Of a stretch of DNA of 64,000 nucleotides, positions 36,108-48,787 are shown in pieces. The notes below the pieces were generated by a model. It searched no databases. It was not told the origin of the DNA and saw nothing but the letters and a program-made list of their open reading frames with translations. A program made the position numbers and the translations under genes. Position 1 is the first letter of the stretch; every line of letters starts with the position of its first letter. The stretch comes from Leucaena leucocephala (taxonomy: Eukaryota > Streptophyta > Magnoliopsida > Fabales > Fabaceae). The DNA lies in NCBI GenBank assembly GCA_037074615.1, contig CM073527.1, forward strand, positions 25,234,848 through 25,298,847. Reading direction: 5' to 3'.

Positions 36108-39100
36108 TTAGTTGAGCTGGCTTAGAGGAGAACGTGGAATGAGTGATGGTTTCAACTCCTTTACACCTAATGATTCATAAGAATTGCTTTCTCTGAATTC
36201 CTCAAGCAGAGATTCCATTGGCATTGATCTTAAGGACTCTATTGTCTCCTTGCTTGGAACATCCGATTCTTGCCTAATTGGTGTACTCCCAGTGGGCTCA
36301 TAGTCCTGCAAGACACCCAAAACAAAAAATCAAATGATAAATAATTCAATTGTGCAAATTCATTCTTGTGACCATAAAATGGAATGGCCGAGGAGACCTA
36401 CCCGATATTGTTGCTCAAAAGTTTCACGACCCTTCTCTTTAATGGAATCAGCCTGGCCAGAGTGATCCTCTCTAAAAGTCTCTAGTGTGTTTGCGTGCGT
36501 TTTCAAAACATCTAACATTCCAGATATGGTTTCCCGCTCGTTCACGGAGAGGTCTACACAAGGTATTGCAGGAAAGCATAATATAAAAGCAAAACATATA
36601 CATTTAGAAGTGATTTTTATAAGCGAAGCAGCCATTCTCATATGCATGTTGACTAATGATCAACTTCCAAATTACGATACTCACCATCAAATTGCAGAAG
36701 GGTATCCTCACTGTTCTTTGCCATATCTTCCTCTGCAGCCACCCGGGCCGAATGGATTTCCGTGTCATGTAACGCGTTGCTATCAGTAACATTCCTGTAT
36801 CAGAGTGATTGATATTAATTACAACGCATGAAACCGATAAATTATGAAAACCGAAATCAGTGCCATGAACAAAGTACGCATAAAGTAAACCAAAACGCGC
36901 AGAAGAAAAATCATGTGTCAGTGTGAATAGTATTTGCCGAGCAATGGCTAGAGTTGTTCACTTGTGAACGTCAGAGTCAACTGACCACACACCTGATAAG
37001 GGACTCCATTTTGGAAACGTGTTTGGTCCCCATCTCATTAACTGCTTTATGTGTCTTCTTTGTGTGTTCCCGCGCCGAATCGATCAAATCAAAACTACAA
37101 AAAGGATTTAAATAGATTTAAGAAAGAATGTGAATAACATTTTCCAGAGATCGAGGAGGAAAAATTAACAGATACCTCTGCTGCAAGAGTGCCTCCATAC
37201 GACAATGCTTGACTGCAGAATAATCAGCAGTATCACTGGCATCCTTTTCAGCTTGTGTGCAAAAGGCCTGCCATTTTCTTTTCGCATGAGTCACAATTTC
37301 TCCCATTGATGACACATGTTCATCCAAGAATGACTTGTTCGCAATGCCACTATCTCTAAGATCAACGAGCCTTGCATCTACCTACAAGGTCTCCCATAAT
37401 TCCGTTATGTAAGTTAATTGAGAGGTATAGGAATACAAAACCTAGGAAAAAATACAACCAAAGAAACACCGATGACTGACCAGATCCATTTGCCGACGAA
37501 TGTGATTAGACACTAAACTAGTCATATCAGCAATAAGCTTCTCTGTGTCAGATCTGGACTGCTCCTGCATAGGATAAGATCGACTATGACGTGTCAGATA
37601 TCAACATCACTAAACTGTCGTTTAAGAAAGTTTACCGCCGTCACATTATTACCTCGTAAACTTTTTTAAACTCAGCGATGCTCTTTATCTGCACTTCATC
37701 AGCTTGTGATGCAAAGTTCCCGAGCCTTTTAGATTCTTCTAAAAGCTTGTCCACAAATTCTTGAGTGCACTCAGATATCTCCTTTGTTTGCTCAAAACTA
37801 TGGTTGAATTTCTTTTTTATTTAGAATCCGCAGGGCAGAGCAAACCCCAACAGTAGATAAAGAATCAAATCAGTAAAAACAGTATTATTTTTTATTTAGA
37901 AAATATGGGGGACGTTCTGTATAAAATAGCGAAACAAAAACCGCAAAGATGAGGCCGAGTATATAAAAATTATAAGATAGGCGGGAGCGAAATTTAAACC
38001 ACACACATGTCGTAGATCCCTTGCAAGGGCCGCAAATTCCCCCTGCTGAGTCGTCAGAGAACTATGAAGATCATCAAATATGGAACCTACTTGGTCGACC
38101 TCAGATGCGAGAAACTGATTCATTAAATAAAATTAAAACAAAAAAACAAATTAGTGTCAAACAAAAACTAAAAATAAGCGCTATACACGGAACTGAAAAA
38201 TAAGCTTACTTCTTCAATAGAATGACAGTTGGAGGCACTGAGAGATGATATTTCCTCGAAAGTAGCATCAGAGTTCGCCTTGTGCAAACGCACAACATTT
38301 TGCATTGCCTCAACATGAGATTTATGCAAAGCCCTTAAAGCAGCCACTTTCTTTTTAACATCAACAACCGCCTACAGGTCATGAAAGATGAATAAGAGAA
38401 TAGAAGATAACACGACATGCATATATGATACATTGTGATTTGAAAAGGACCATATATTTAGAATCGAGTAAAAAGCTCATATATTTATGACGGTGAGAGT
38501 ATAATGAACCTGAGATAAATATAAAGCTGGAAGAAATATTCAAGAAAAGGAATTAAGTGAAACAGGAACCGAAATTTGCCTTACAAACCTTATCATGAAC
38601 TCCTAAAAACGAATGACAGAGATTTTCCACGCATTGAAGGTGTTCATTCTGTCGAGCCAATGAGGTTGTGACAGTGTTACAAAGAGAACCAACTTGCTGG
38701 GCAAGGTCCACATGAAAATTGTTCACCAGAGCTCTGTTACCTGTGTTCAATTTGTCTTCTCTACCTGTTATAGAAGATGGAAGATATGTATTCAAGCATT
38801 TCAAAAAAACAAGTCAAGTGATGCATAAAAAAAGAATATAACCTACCAATTTTCAAGAACAATGAGGCGTTATCTTGGAGAGCTTTCTCCAGATCAGCTC
38901 GTAATATACATGCTTGATGAGCCAGAGCATTTTCTATAGTACATAATTAACATTAGCACAATTAAAGAGGCAAGAAAAACGATTGAAACACATAGTCATA
39001 CATACCTGCTTTTCTCTGCTCAGAAATGATAAAATCCTTCTCTTTAAGAGTATAACAACATTTATTTAGTTCTTCCTCTGCGTTGGCAAGCAATTTGCTG

Positions 39101-42100
39101 GTCTTGTTCAAGTTTTTCTGTGTGGTTTTATGATTGTTGGATAAGAATGCGCGCAGGACTCTAACTGTCAAGAACAAGCACTTGAATAACTCACCTCAGT
39201 GGAATCAAGTTTGTGACTCAGATCAGAGCATTGGCGAACCTGATCAACGTACTTGTTTTGCAAATCCTCCAGTTGCTGGTTGAAGCATGCCAAAGACGAA
39301 TAAGAATAACAAAAACAAGATGACCCATAATAATTTCTATAGCCAAAAGTATTAATGGAGGAAAACCTTCTGGTGAGTTTCTAATGTGATCCCCATCTGC
39401 TCAATCTGATCTGCCATAGCCTAATCACAAGGAAAACGCGTCAATGGAAGGACTCAACGGTCGCCATCTATGAACGATAATAAGAACAAGATAAATGTCT
39501 CAATTGAACTCCTATATACTAATTACAAGTGCATATGAAATAAAAATAATAAGCATACAAAAGAAACTAAAAATATCTGAAACTTTCCCAATATTCACTT
39601 GAGTTAAAACTTCTTGGAAGAATACTCTTCTTGGTGAACACAATGAATTAATAGCAATGCAACGGGAGAGGAAGCAAACAAGGAAAAAAAAAATTCTTAA
39701 CCTTCCGTTCGCTCTCTTCTTGATAGTATCTTTCCTTCGGTATATAGACTCCATTTTTCTCCCGTGCAGCGTAAACCTCTGGTCAAAATTAAAAATAAAA
39801 AAATTCCTCGATGCTGAAGAAACCCATGTCCTTTAAAGAACACGACTATTCTGAAGAGCCTAAATAGCTCTTTGGCAAGTGCAACAGAGACAAAGCAACT
39901 CACCTCCTTTGAGGCGTTCAATTTCTCCGTAAAGATCCTTGATAAGAGTGGATTTCATCATTTTTTGGTTAACCTAGAATAAACAGAAAGGAATAAGACG
40001 GAGAATCCTTTAGAGAAACAAAAAAAAATTACCTCAAGGCTAAACTAAATGAGAATCTTATAAAAAAAGCCCAGGGACACAACATATGTCATTCATAAAA
40101 TCAACATATAGCACAACTTAACCCACTGAATAGCGAATAGAAACTAACCCATAAGAAATATCTAGATTACACATAGTAAACGGCTTGAATTGCAAATAGA
40201 AACTTAATATTCCATTGAATCATGCTTCATGCATCATAACAAGGAAAGGCACGTACTCCCAGCTAATGAAAAATAATATTGAGCATTTCCTCGGTCACTT
40301 ACAAAATTAAAAGGCACACGTATCCCGCTGAAACTAAATGGATACAAATAGCCAATTTTTGAAAGACTTTGTAAACATAAAACAAATATTTCTTAGAAAT
40401 AATGGATCAAAATAGAAAGGTCGACTCACTCTGTCTCAAGACTCCATAAATAATTTGTACGTATGAATGTAGGACAACTAAAAAATGCAAACAATCAGAA
40501 GTCCTCCTGCAGTAACACACCTCGGGTTTATTTTTTATGTTCTTCGCCCTGTGGGCATAATCCAGTGTGCTCAACGTTTCCTCTAAGCAATGAACAGCGG
40601 GAGAAACAGTGGCTATGATGCAAGTCTTGGTTCTTCCGCCGAGTGAATCACGCAGTAAACGCGTCAGCTTGCTATCCCTGAATTCCAGTTTTGCTAGGTA
40701 AGCATGCTAGACAAATATTAGGCACCTATTATAAGCACGCACGCGCCCACTCACAAAGACAAAGAGAAGGACTAACTCGTTATCTATAGTAAAACTAAAT
40801 CAAACATTGCAGGAGAAAGAACCTGTAAGGAACATGGCCAAGGTGCTCCACAAGAGCACTAATCACCCTCCCTAAAGTAAGCAAACTTTTATTAATTTCC
40901 CCAGCTTCTCTTGCACGACCCTGAAAATAGAATAAGTATCCGCCTTACGAAGCTTAATTTCCAAGACAACTTAGAAATAAATATCGAATGGGAATGTATG
41001 TTCATTTGCGCGCGCAATATACATTACGAGTATTACCTCTCTAGCACCGGAACGAGAAATATTTTCTGAGCCTGCTAGATCCACCAAATTCAGCTTCCCA
41101 CATTTTATTAGTTCTTCACCGTCTGGGGTTGGTTCCTTTATGTGAATTGTTATAGAAAACAAGGAATGTGACCGACTGAAAAGGAGAAGAATTAAATCTC
41201 AATAAAAGATCGAACTTTGTAATCTGTCTAAACAAGAAACAAAAAGCAACAGTAACCTTGATTGCTTGTTCAATAAAGTTTCTGCAGTACGCCGTTTGGC
41301 AGAGCCCCTTTCCAAGAGAGTGAAGATCTCGGTAGCACTTGTCACAATTTCTTCCTCCAAACCTCTTACGAGAACTCCACCTTTACCATCTTCCATGAGA
41401 GGCAGCTGCTTTTTCTGCTTCTCCTCCAAAGCAACTCTTGAAATTTCATCAGGTGCAATCAAATCAGTGATCTCCTCATTATACAATTCTAGAAAAGTGA
41501 CCTTCACACTGTATTCAGCATTTTGGCTCTCAAGGGTATCAAAAATCTGTTTAACAGCCCTAGGTATGACTCCTGCGTCTGGAGGCAACTCTCCATTCAG
41601 CCCGCTCTGCACAGTTGTTTTATAAACTTAGTAAGCATGAATTATGAGTAAGCAAGTCGCACTTGCATTAACTTTCTGACAACACACTAAATTATACCTT
41701 TGACCTCTTGCAATCACCTTCCATAGTGTATGTTTTCCCCGTGCCAGTTTGACCATATGCAAATATAGTACAATTAAAGCCCTCAAGAACTTCATTTACT
41801 ATCGGAATGATAGCCTGATCATAGAGATCTTTTTGCGTTGCCGAAGGACCAAAAACCTGCGGACATATGCCATGGATCATTTGGAGTTCCTAACAGGCTT
41901 AAACACTACGCATTTCTGATAAATCACTACAGAACTTGACGAATGCCTGGTCTCCAACCAAGCAATGTTGCATTTCTCAATAAGGAAAAATCCAGGCAAG
42001 ATAAGCAAGAAGCACAGCACACAAAAATAATCCAAAGCAAAAGCCTACCCGTAATTACAACTTAATAACATCCAACGGAAGCATCATTTTCAATGTAATG

Positions 42101-42636
42101 AACTCGTTGGAGTTAGACCGTTTCACTTTTTCCCATAAAAGTTTCCCTGGATTATACGGGAGAAACATCATTTACTCTGATGTTCAACAAGATTGGCTCA
42201 TTCAGTATTATGCCTTCTTTTAACAGTATGGAAGCTACATGTCAATGTCCCCAAAAAACAATCAAGTGTAGAGAAACCCAAGTGGGCTACCTGTAGAAAG
42301 CTAGTTTTCATCTCAGTGAACATAACGAGGAAAGTAGAAAATTGGGTTGAAAGAAGCACCTTATCGAACGTGAAAACTCTGTCTATATGTTTGCCGGCAA
42401 TGTTCTGAGATACCGATACTTCTCTACTGTATTCGTTGCAGGTGACAACCTGCGGTGCATTGGTGCGCAACTCTTCCTCGCTAAACGGCCTGGAATTTAT
42501 ACGAGGGACAGAGATGTTGCCCGATTAGTTGAAAGGTCGAGAAGCTGTGAAAATAGATGCACAAAAGGTTATCATACCTGCAACGAAGGAGAACCTGAAC
42601 ATTGACGCCCTTCTCTTTGTCGCTGCGAGTGGACAT
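36108..42636 (-). CDS. Kinesin-5 (BimC/Eg5-type mitotic motor), 23 exons
   Basis: Exons (minus): 42636-42578, 42489-42360, 41856-41698, 41606-41257, 41175-41037, 40920-40823, 40677-40521, 39973-39904, 39778-39702, 39420-39367, 39275-39195, 39117-39006, 38933-38847, 38764-38589, 38371-38210, 38114-38005, 37797-37653, 37564-37481, 37381-37176, 37094-36993, 36794-36685, 36553-36402, 36305-36108. All join in phase to 1,005 residues, the usual length. The motor domain is N-terminal: P-loop GQTGTGKT at 98-105, switch I NKQSSRSHS near 230, switch II DLAGSE at 265-270, neck after KNKPEVNQ. A long coiled-coil stalk follows. The tail has YEPTGSTPIR (942-951), the BimC box with its Thr-Pro site for mitotic kinase. 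These motors are tetramers that cross-link and slide antiparallel microtubules in spindle and phragmoplast. At 38005 the reading phase chose the second of two overlapping GT donors. Confidence 0.95.
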
Positions 42637-42928
42637 TGTGGATCCGAGAGAGCAAGGATCACCACAGAGACCTTCACTCTTTCGTTGGTATATCGGCTTC
42701 TGAATTTCGTTTCTCTCTCTACCCGCCCTGCGTGAATCGGTAGGAGAGCGGGTGTGTTTGAGATTTGAAATTTTGAGAGCCGCTCTCGCTTAATTTCGTA
42801 TCTACGATTCAGATGTTGGATTCCCGATCTGACGGTCCTTTCTAAGAGTGTTCAAATGGGGTGTATCGGGGCGACCATTTAACCTCTAAAATTTGAATCA
42901 CATGTGCCAATTGTCCCTTAGAATCAAT

Positions 42929-43026
42929 TGGGCCAGGAATAGCTGTATTAATTATTCACAGGGAAAATAAAAAATATAACGGTAAAGGGAGAACAGAATT
43001 GGGCTCTAGCGAAGTTGGATTGGGCT
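42929..43026. promoter_or_regulatory. Kinesin-5 promoter: three TGGGCY elements and an AACGG core
   Basis: TGGGCC at 42929, TGGGCT at 43000 and 43021, and AACGGT at 42978, all 290-390 bases upstream of the kinesin start codon. TGGGCY (site II) is frequent in promoters of proliferation genes, and AACGG is the core of the mitosis-specific activator element bound by MYB3R factors. A single core is weak evidence on its own. Confidence 0.45.
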
Positions 43027-44402
43027 CCCAGTTGACAGCTCAGCCCGCTCTCAATAACTTCGAATAAATAACCACTTCAATCCTACAAGAGTTAGGCTGG
43101 TTGCGGGATTTTGAAAGGAAGGAAAAGGGAAAATAAAATATATTTGGATGAGAAAAATAGAAGGGGGAGGGGAGATTTTTTGTCATTTAGTGCTCCCCTC
43201 CCCTCCTTTATCTCCCCTCTAAAAGTGGGGGCTTTTGGAAGGAAGAGAATTTTTTTACCCTATTATAACCAAATTACCCTTTATTAATTTTTAATATTCC
43301 AATTATACCCTCAGGTCTTTTTTTTTATTTTTCTCACACCTAATTTTTTTTAATTGCTAAAATTTAATAAACATAATAAATTATTTATATATTATATTAA
43401 AATATATAATAATTATAAAATTAGTAAGAAACAATGTTAAAATTGTATCATATTTTTTTAATTTTATTATTTATATAAATGAGATAAAAATTTTAAGATT
43501 AATAAATTAAAAAAAATAATTTTGATATGAATATTATAAATAAAGAGTAAATAAATTTAAATAAATAGATAATAGTATATTTGTCAACTCCTAATTAATT
43601 CCACTGTCCTCCCTTTCTTAACCAAATAAAAAATATCATTAATTAATTTTTCTATTTTTTCCTATTTTTTTTAAATTAATATGATATATCCTCCCTTCAG
43701 CTGAACTAAACAAAGCTTTAAGGAGCTTGTTTTATAATTAAGAGAAAACAGAATTAAACAGCTTGAAAACTCGTGTGTTTAAACTTTAAGGTTAAAATTA
43801 ATTGGGATTATACCATGATGGGATCGAAATCAAAGTGTGGAGACGACAATAGGATGGGCTAATATATACGGTATGCGTGCATGAAACACGGCATAATGAT
43901 TTTGTAGATCTTAAAAGGTTGGATTGTCGTTCTCAAATTACCAATGAAGATGTAGAGAAAAAAAAACAAGGAGAATTTATCGCTAGATCGAATGCAAACA
44001 TTATGAGATGTAAATAATTCATACTCTTTAAATTTATATTATAAATTATATTTTATATTTAAAATTGAAATAAATTGAATGAATTATTGTACCATATATT
44101 AGTTTTTATTACAATATTTATTTGAAATACAAATATAACTATCCATCCATAAATCGAAAATGGAAACAAGCCAATTATTATGATTTATAAACAACGTAGT
44201 TTATTATATATGTGCATATCACCCACTTATACTTTCGAGTTCAAGTTCATCTGAAATAAATCATATGCAAACGTTTGATCTTCTAAGATGCACCAAAAGG
44301 GGGCTGAAAATTCAACGTCCTTCTAAAAATTGTCCGTCACGTTATCGTCTTATCCTTTTCGAAGTTTGGACTAAAGAGCACGCACCACAAGTTGAAGTTT
44401 GT

Positions 44403-44403
<1 letters not shown>

Positions 44404-44430
<27 letters not shown>
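44404..44430. repeat. AC microsatellite
   Basis: About thirteen AC dinucleotides without interruption, followed 150 bases later by an AT run at 44579-44605. Confidence 0.9.
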
Positions 44431-44433
<3 letters not shown>

Positions 44434-44574
44434 ACTTCGTAGGGGTTAAAAGCCCAACCCTATTCCTTGCAGGAAGTGATTACATATTTACATTTACACT
44501 CTACCGTCTCATCTTTGGAAATATGACATCTTATCTTGTGTCCACCGCATGCATGCTGAACATTAATGAGATAA

Positions 44575-44605
<31 letters not shown>

Positions 44606-45077
44606 CTTGTAAAATTCGTAACATCTATTTTAAAATCGTAAATAATGCAATTAATTATTTTATATATACGTACAATTTTGTCTATACTAACGTCTAATTA
44701 CCAGATGTCTAATTACCATAATAACAAGGTGCCTAATTACAAGCCAATTGAGATCTCGTTTAAAGTTTAGACATGTGAGGGAACTAAAAATCCCAACCTA
44801 ACATTTTCCAAGTTCCAACTTCAAGCTCCAATACAAGAAGCTTCTGTCGTCATCGAGTCACATTCCCCAGCTTGCGCCAAAAATCCCCAAACACATCGAG
44901 AGGGGCTACATGGCTCCCAGTCAGTCGTAGCTAGCGACAGCGGCTTCAATTTTGTTTCTTTCTTCCTTATCATTATCTCCCATTCTGCCTTTTTTCTTTA
45001 GTATCTTGTGTGGCCTCAATGCCCCATCTCCTCCTTGTGCAACACAAGTAAAGAGTGACGCCCTCCACCCGCCTCCG

Positions 45078-47573
45078 ATGCCTGAATCCACCGCTCGACC
45101 CGTCGGCGGCACCGAGTACAGCTGGTGCAAGTCCGTCCTCGCCGGCACCGGGATAACCGTTCTCGGTCTCCTTCTCTCCAAATCCCCCGATGTCTCGTTC
45201 CTTCAAACTGCACTCCGCAATCTACAAAATTCCCATCCTATCCTTCGCTCAAGGCTCCGCCTGGACGCCTCCGCCAACACCTTTCACTACATAACTCCTC
45301 CCGATCCTCACATCCAGATTTCGTCCTTTGGTCTGCAATACACGTCTCGCATCATCGAGAGTGAATCGAACGATCATCCCATCAGCCCATTCCATCGGAT
45401 CCTCGAGTACGAGCTGAATCGGAACTCGTGGCGTGCTCATAGTGGCTCAATGTCCGCCGACACGGACGTCTTCCATGCCAGCCTCTACACGGTAAGCGAT
45501 CACCAATGGGCTTTCTTTCTCCGACTGCACACGTCAGCATGCGACCGTACTGCGGCGGTGTCTCTGCTGAAGGAACTGCTAGAGCGAGTGGGTGGAAGAG
45601 CGAAAGAAGGGAAAGGGACGGAGACGGAATTAGAGAGAAAAGAAAAGGTCAGGCTGGCCATTGAGGATCTCATTCCAGAGGGGAAGGCCAACAAGCCATT
45701 TTGGGCGCGTGGATTTGACGTGCTTGGATATTCCTTGAACTCTTTTAGGTTCTCGACTTTGCCTTTTGTCGATGCTGATTCCCAAAGAAGCTCTAAGGTA
45801 GCCAAATTGCAGTTGGACAGGGACGAAACTGAGAGGCTAATTGTCGTGAGTTACTATTTCTTATTCCTCGTGATAACTCCTAAGTTAATTAATAATTGCA
45901 TTATCCATCAATCCTGTCAAGAACAAGAAAATTGTCCTTGAATATTGTTTTTTATTAATTGCGTCAACAAGTCTCTCGTTTATATTTTAAAAAATGTTTC
46001 TTGAAGATGAGATGGATGTGGATAACTCTGTTTTGTTTTGACTCGGAAGGTCCTGTGGGGGTGCCAAAATCACATCACATGTAGAAGTAATCTGATTAGG
46101 AATGAAAAAATTGGCCAAAAAATATTTGGACTGTGAGAACTAAATCAATTTGATGTTATAATAATCAAGTTTCTGGAGGAAAATTCAGTAGTGTGATACT
46201 GTAATTTAATTTACAGAGTAAAGTACTATCTGAACCACCAAATCATGAAGCTGCTGTGGTCTTGTGGTCCTGTGTTCCTCTCTGTACTCAACTTTTAGGA
46301 GTAGATTAAGTCCTGTCTATCCTTATATTTACTGCCAAATGCGTGAGTATCCCATGCCATCTATTAAGTGTTTTTTACCTTTTCCAATACATGTCATACA
46401 CAATTTCGGCTTCTTTTAGAGTGATTTATTTTGTTGGCCAAAAAAAGTGACCAACTTTCATAGCAATGTTGCGGTCAGTATGTTAAGTACCAAATGCTCC
46501 ATAATCAGTATATTTCTGAATTTCTATCATCTACATGATACATTACATCTGCCTTTTGCATGTGATTTGGTAATGTAATGATTCAGTTTAAGTATGCAAT
46601 ATGACGTAGGGATGTAAATCAAGAGGAATCAAGCTTTGTGGGGCACTTGCGGCAGCTGGAATGATTGCCTCGTGGGCATCTAAGCACCATCCTGATTATG
46701 AGAAGGAGAAATATGCTGTAGTAACTCTCACTGATTGCCGCTCAATTCTTGATCCAGTCCTTAGCAGCAATGATCTCGGTAAGCCACACAAATTGGTGAC
46801 CACACTTTTTTCCCTGGTTCATTATGCTTCTGTTACTGGTACATCACACCACCCTGGTTCACAATATTTGATAATACCGTTTTTAAGCTTTTCTTTTATC
46901 ATTTTGAAGTAATTTATTGAACACTAGTTCTTTTGCCCTGTAACCTGAGTCCAGAGTAAAACTGTGTCATTCAGGATTTGTGATACTTATCGCATACCAT
47001 GTGCCTACAGCCCCCAATCTCCAGGCATCAATCTTTGCGCTAAGAGCTTACATGTACGGAGCAATATGATTCACAGGCAGCTTTCTAACAAATCGCTTAT
47101 TTGGTTCAGGATTCTACCATTCTGCCGTCTTAAACACCCATGATGTGGGCGGAGAAACTCTATGGGAGCTGGCGACGAGAAGTTACATGGCCTTCGAAAA
47201 TGCTAAGAATTGCAACAAGCATTTCACAGACATGTCTGACCTCAACTACCTCATGTGCAAAGCCATTGACAACCCGGGTTTGACACCTTCGTCGTCACTG
47301 AGAACAGCATTAGTTTCAGTGTTTGAAGACCCTGTCATTGATGATTCAGAGTCAGATGAAATGCATCGTGAGGTTGGATTGGAAGACTATGAGGGATGCT
47401 CTTCCGTCCATGGCGTGGGGCCATCCATAGCCATATTCGACACCATACGGAAGGGTATGTTGAACTGCGCATGCGTATATCCCTCACCCCTTCACTCGAG
47501 GGAGCAGGTACTAAAACTATTTGATCATATGAAGAAAATCCTAGCGGATGCCGGTAACATTGAAGATCAGTAG
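45078..47573 (+). CDS. Condensation / chloramphenicol acetyltransferase-like (CAT-like) plant protein
   Basis: Three exons (45078-45845, 46610-46778, 47110-47573) join in phase to 466 residues. The start is the first ATG in frame (MPESTARPVGGTEYSW). The N-terminal third has the pattern of condensation/acyltransferase-fold proteins (LQTALRNLQNSHPILRSRL). The motif that should be HHxxxDG reads HTSACDR (His151 to Asp156), so the second His, the usual catalytic one, is Thr. The C-terminal half (SRGIKLCGALAAAG, FYHSAVLNTHDV, DLNYLMCKAIDNPGLTPSSS) is strongly family-like. I recognise it as a conserved plant family without an assigned substrate. It may be a non-catalytic member of the CAT superfamily. 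No transit peptide or membrane span is evident. Confidence 0.85.
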
Positions 47574-48424
47574 ATTGAACTGTCATGGCCGTTATATATT
47601 GGCCAATTCACTGTTCAGCTTTACCTCGTGAATCAATGAAGCTGCAAATTCCTACACGATCTATTGAGAGCAAATTCTTTCCCATCGGGAAAATGAGAAC
47701 AGTTGAGCCAAAGATGCCATGGCATTAGCAATATGAACTATCGTTTAATGATACCAAAGATGCCGCCTCAATTCTCTCATATAATAACTGCAAATGGCTC
47801 TGTTTTTCATCCCTATTTTTATTTCAAATTTCAACAAACCTTATAACTGAATTAAGTTACTGTCTAACTGTAAATTTTCAGGGTTCGGAGAAAAGTCTGC
47901 GTTCTTTCCGTGCATGCAGTTAATTAGTCAGCATAATTTCGCCGAGGCTTACTTTTTAGTGTCCCTCTCACATTACGCTTCCAAATTCTCGCGCTTTAAA
48001 GACCTCGAAAAATAATAGGGTGGCAAACTCACCGAATTAAGCGGAGAGCTTAATAAGTAATATGGGGATTACTGGTTAATATTTCGGAATAAGAGATCGC
48101 GAACACATATGTTAATTTGTGGCCATTTGATTAGATTACTGAAAAGGAAGGGAATGTGATTGTTGAAGTACACAAGCCGAAATTCAAATCTCACTTATAT
48201 GCCAGAAACTAGTTACACGTAAGATCTTCCTGCTTGAAAAACTGTCTGTATCAACAGCTTCCACTGAACTTCCAGCTACGCCATGCTTCATACCAGTGTG
48301 TATATATCTCCTACTTCTAGATATATATAGTACAGAGCTTACATATAGCCCTGCAAATGCCAAAAGATAATATCTATAGTTCTGATTCCGGAGAAAAAAA
48401 GAAAGAGGTTCTGTTCACTGCAAT
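47574..48424. other. Spacer between CAT-like gene and SAUR
   Basis: The 3' regions of two convergent genes. Nothing else recognisable. Confidence 0.6.
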
Positions 48425-48787
48425 TCAAGGGAACTCATCAAAAATTTTGGCCAGATCAAACCTCCCATTGCTGCGTTCAATTGCATTTAACACCTGCCGA
48501 AAAGTAGAAACGCTGCACGGAACAACCAGACCGTTCTTCTGATCAAAGCCATATTCATCGTATGCCTTGTCCAGTAACGTCTTGAACAACGGGTGAGAGA
48601 GATATCTGGTTGGAACGACATGTCGTCGGCGCTCCTCCCCAACATAGAGTGCAAAAAACCCAGTCGGAGTTCTGTTAGGTGGGCTTTCTTCCTCGTGTTC
48701 CTTGAGCAAATACTCATGGTAGACAGGGTCTGGGTCAACCCCACCAACAGCCTTCACCTTCTTGGCCAATTTCTTAAACGATATCAT
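48425..48787 (-). CDS. SAUR: SAUR family (small auxin-up RNA) protein
   Basis: A single exon of 120 residues, as is usual for SAUR genes. The core TPTGFFALYVGEERRRHVVP, then YLSHPLFKTLLDKAYDEYGF, and the conserved VPCSVSTF are the SAUR-domain signature. The N-terminal extension MISFKKLAKKVKAV is basic, with a short acidic linker (KEHEEESPP). SAUR proteins inhibit PP2C.D phosphatases at the plasma membrane and so promote H+-ATPase activity and cell expansion; this is family knowledge. A TATA-like ATATAAAAC lies about 85 bases upstream (near 48868-48876), and one TGTCGG, a known high-affinity auxin-response-factor site, lies near 49166. The gene converges with the CAT-like gene. Confidence 0.93.
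   Translation of the reverse strand: MISFKKLAKKVKAVGGVDPDPVYHEYLLKEHEEESPPNRTPTGFFALYVGEERRRHVVPTRYLSHPLFKTLLDKAYDEYGFDQKNGLVVPCSVSTFRQVLNAIERSNGRFDLAKIFDEFP

Larger units (their letters stand above)
42637..45077. other. Intergenic DNA between kinesin-5 and the CAT-like gene
   Basis: Divergent promoters at the two ends. A candidate degraded MITE lies at about 43088-43735: GGCTGGTTGCGGGATTTTGAAAGG on the left (in part), and CTCCCTTCAGCTGAACTAAAC, roughly inverse, on the right. AC and AT microsatellites are at 44404-44430 and 44579-44605. No gene seen. Confidence 0.55.
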
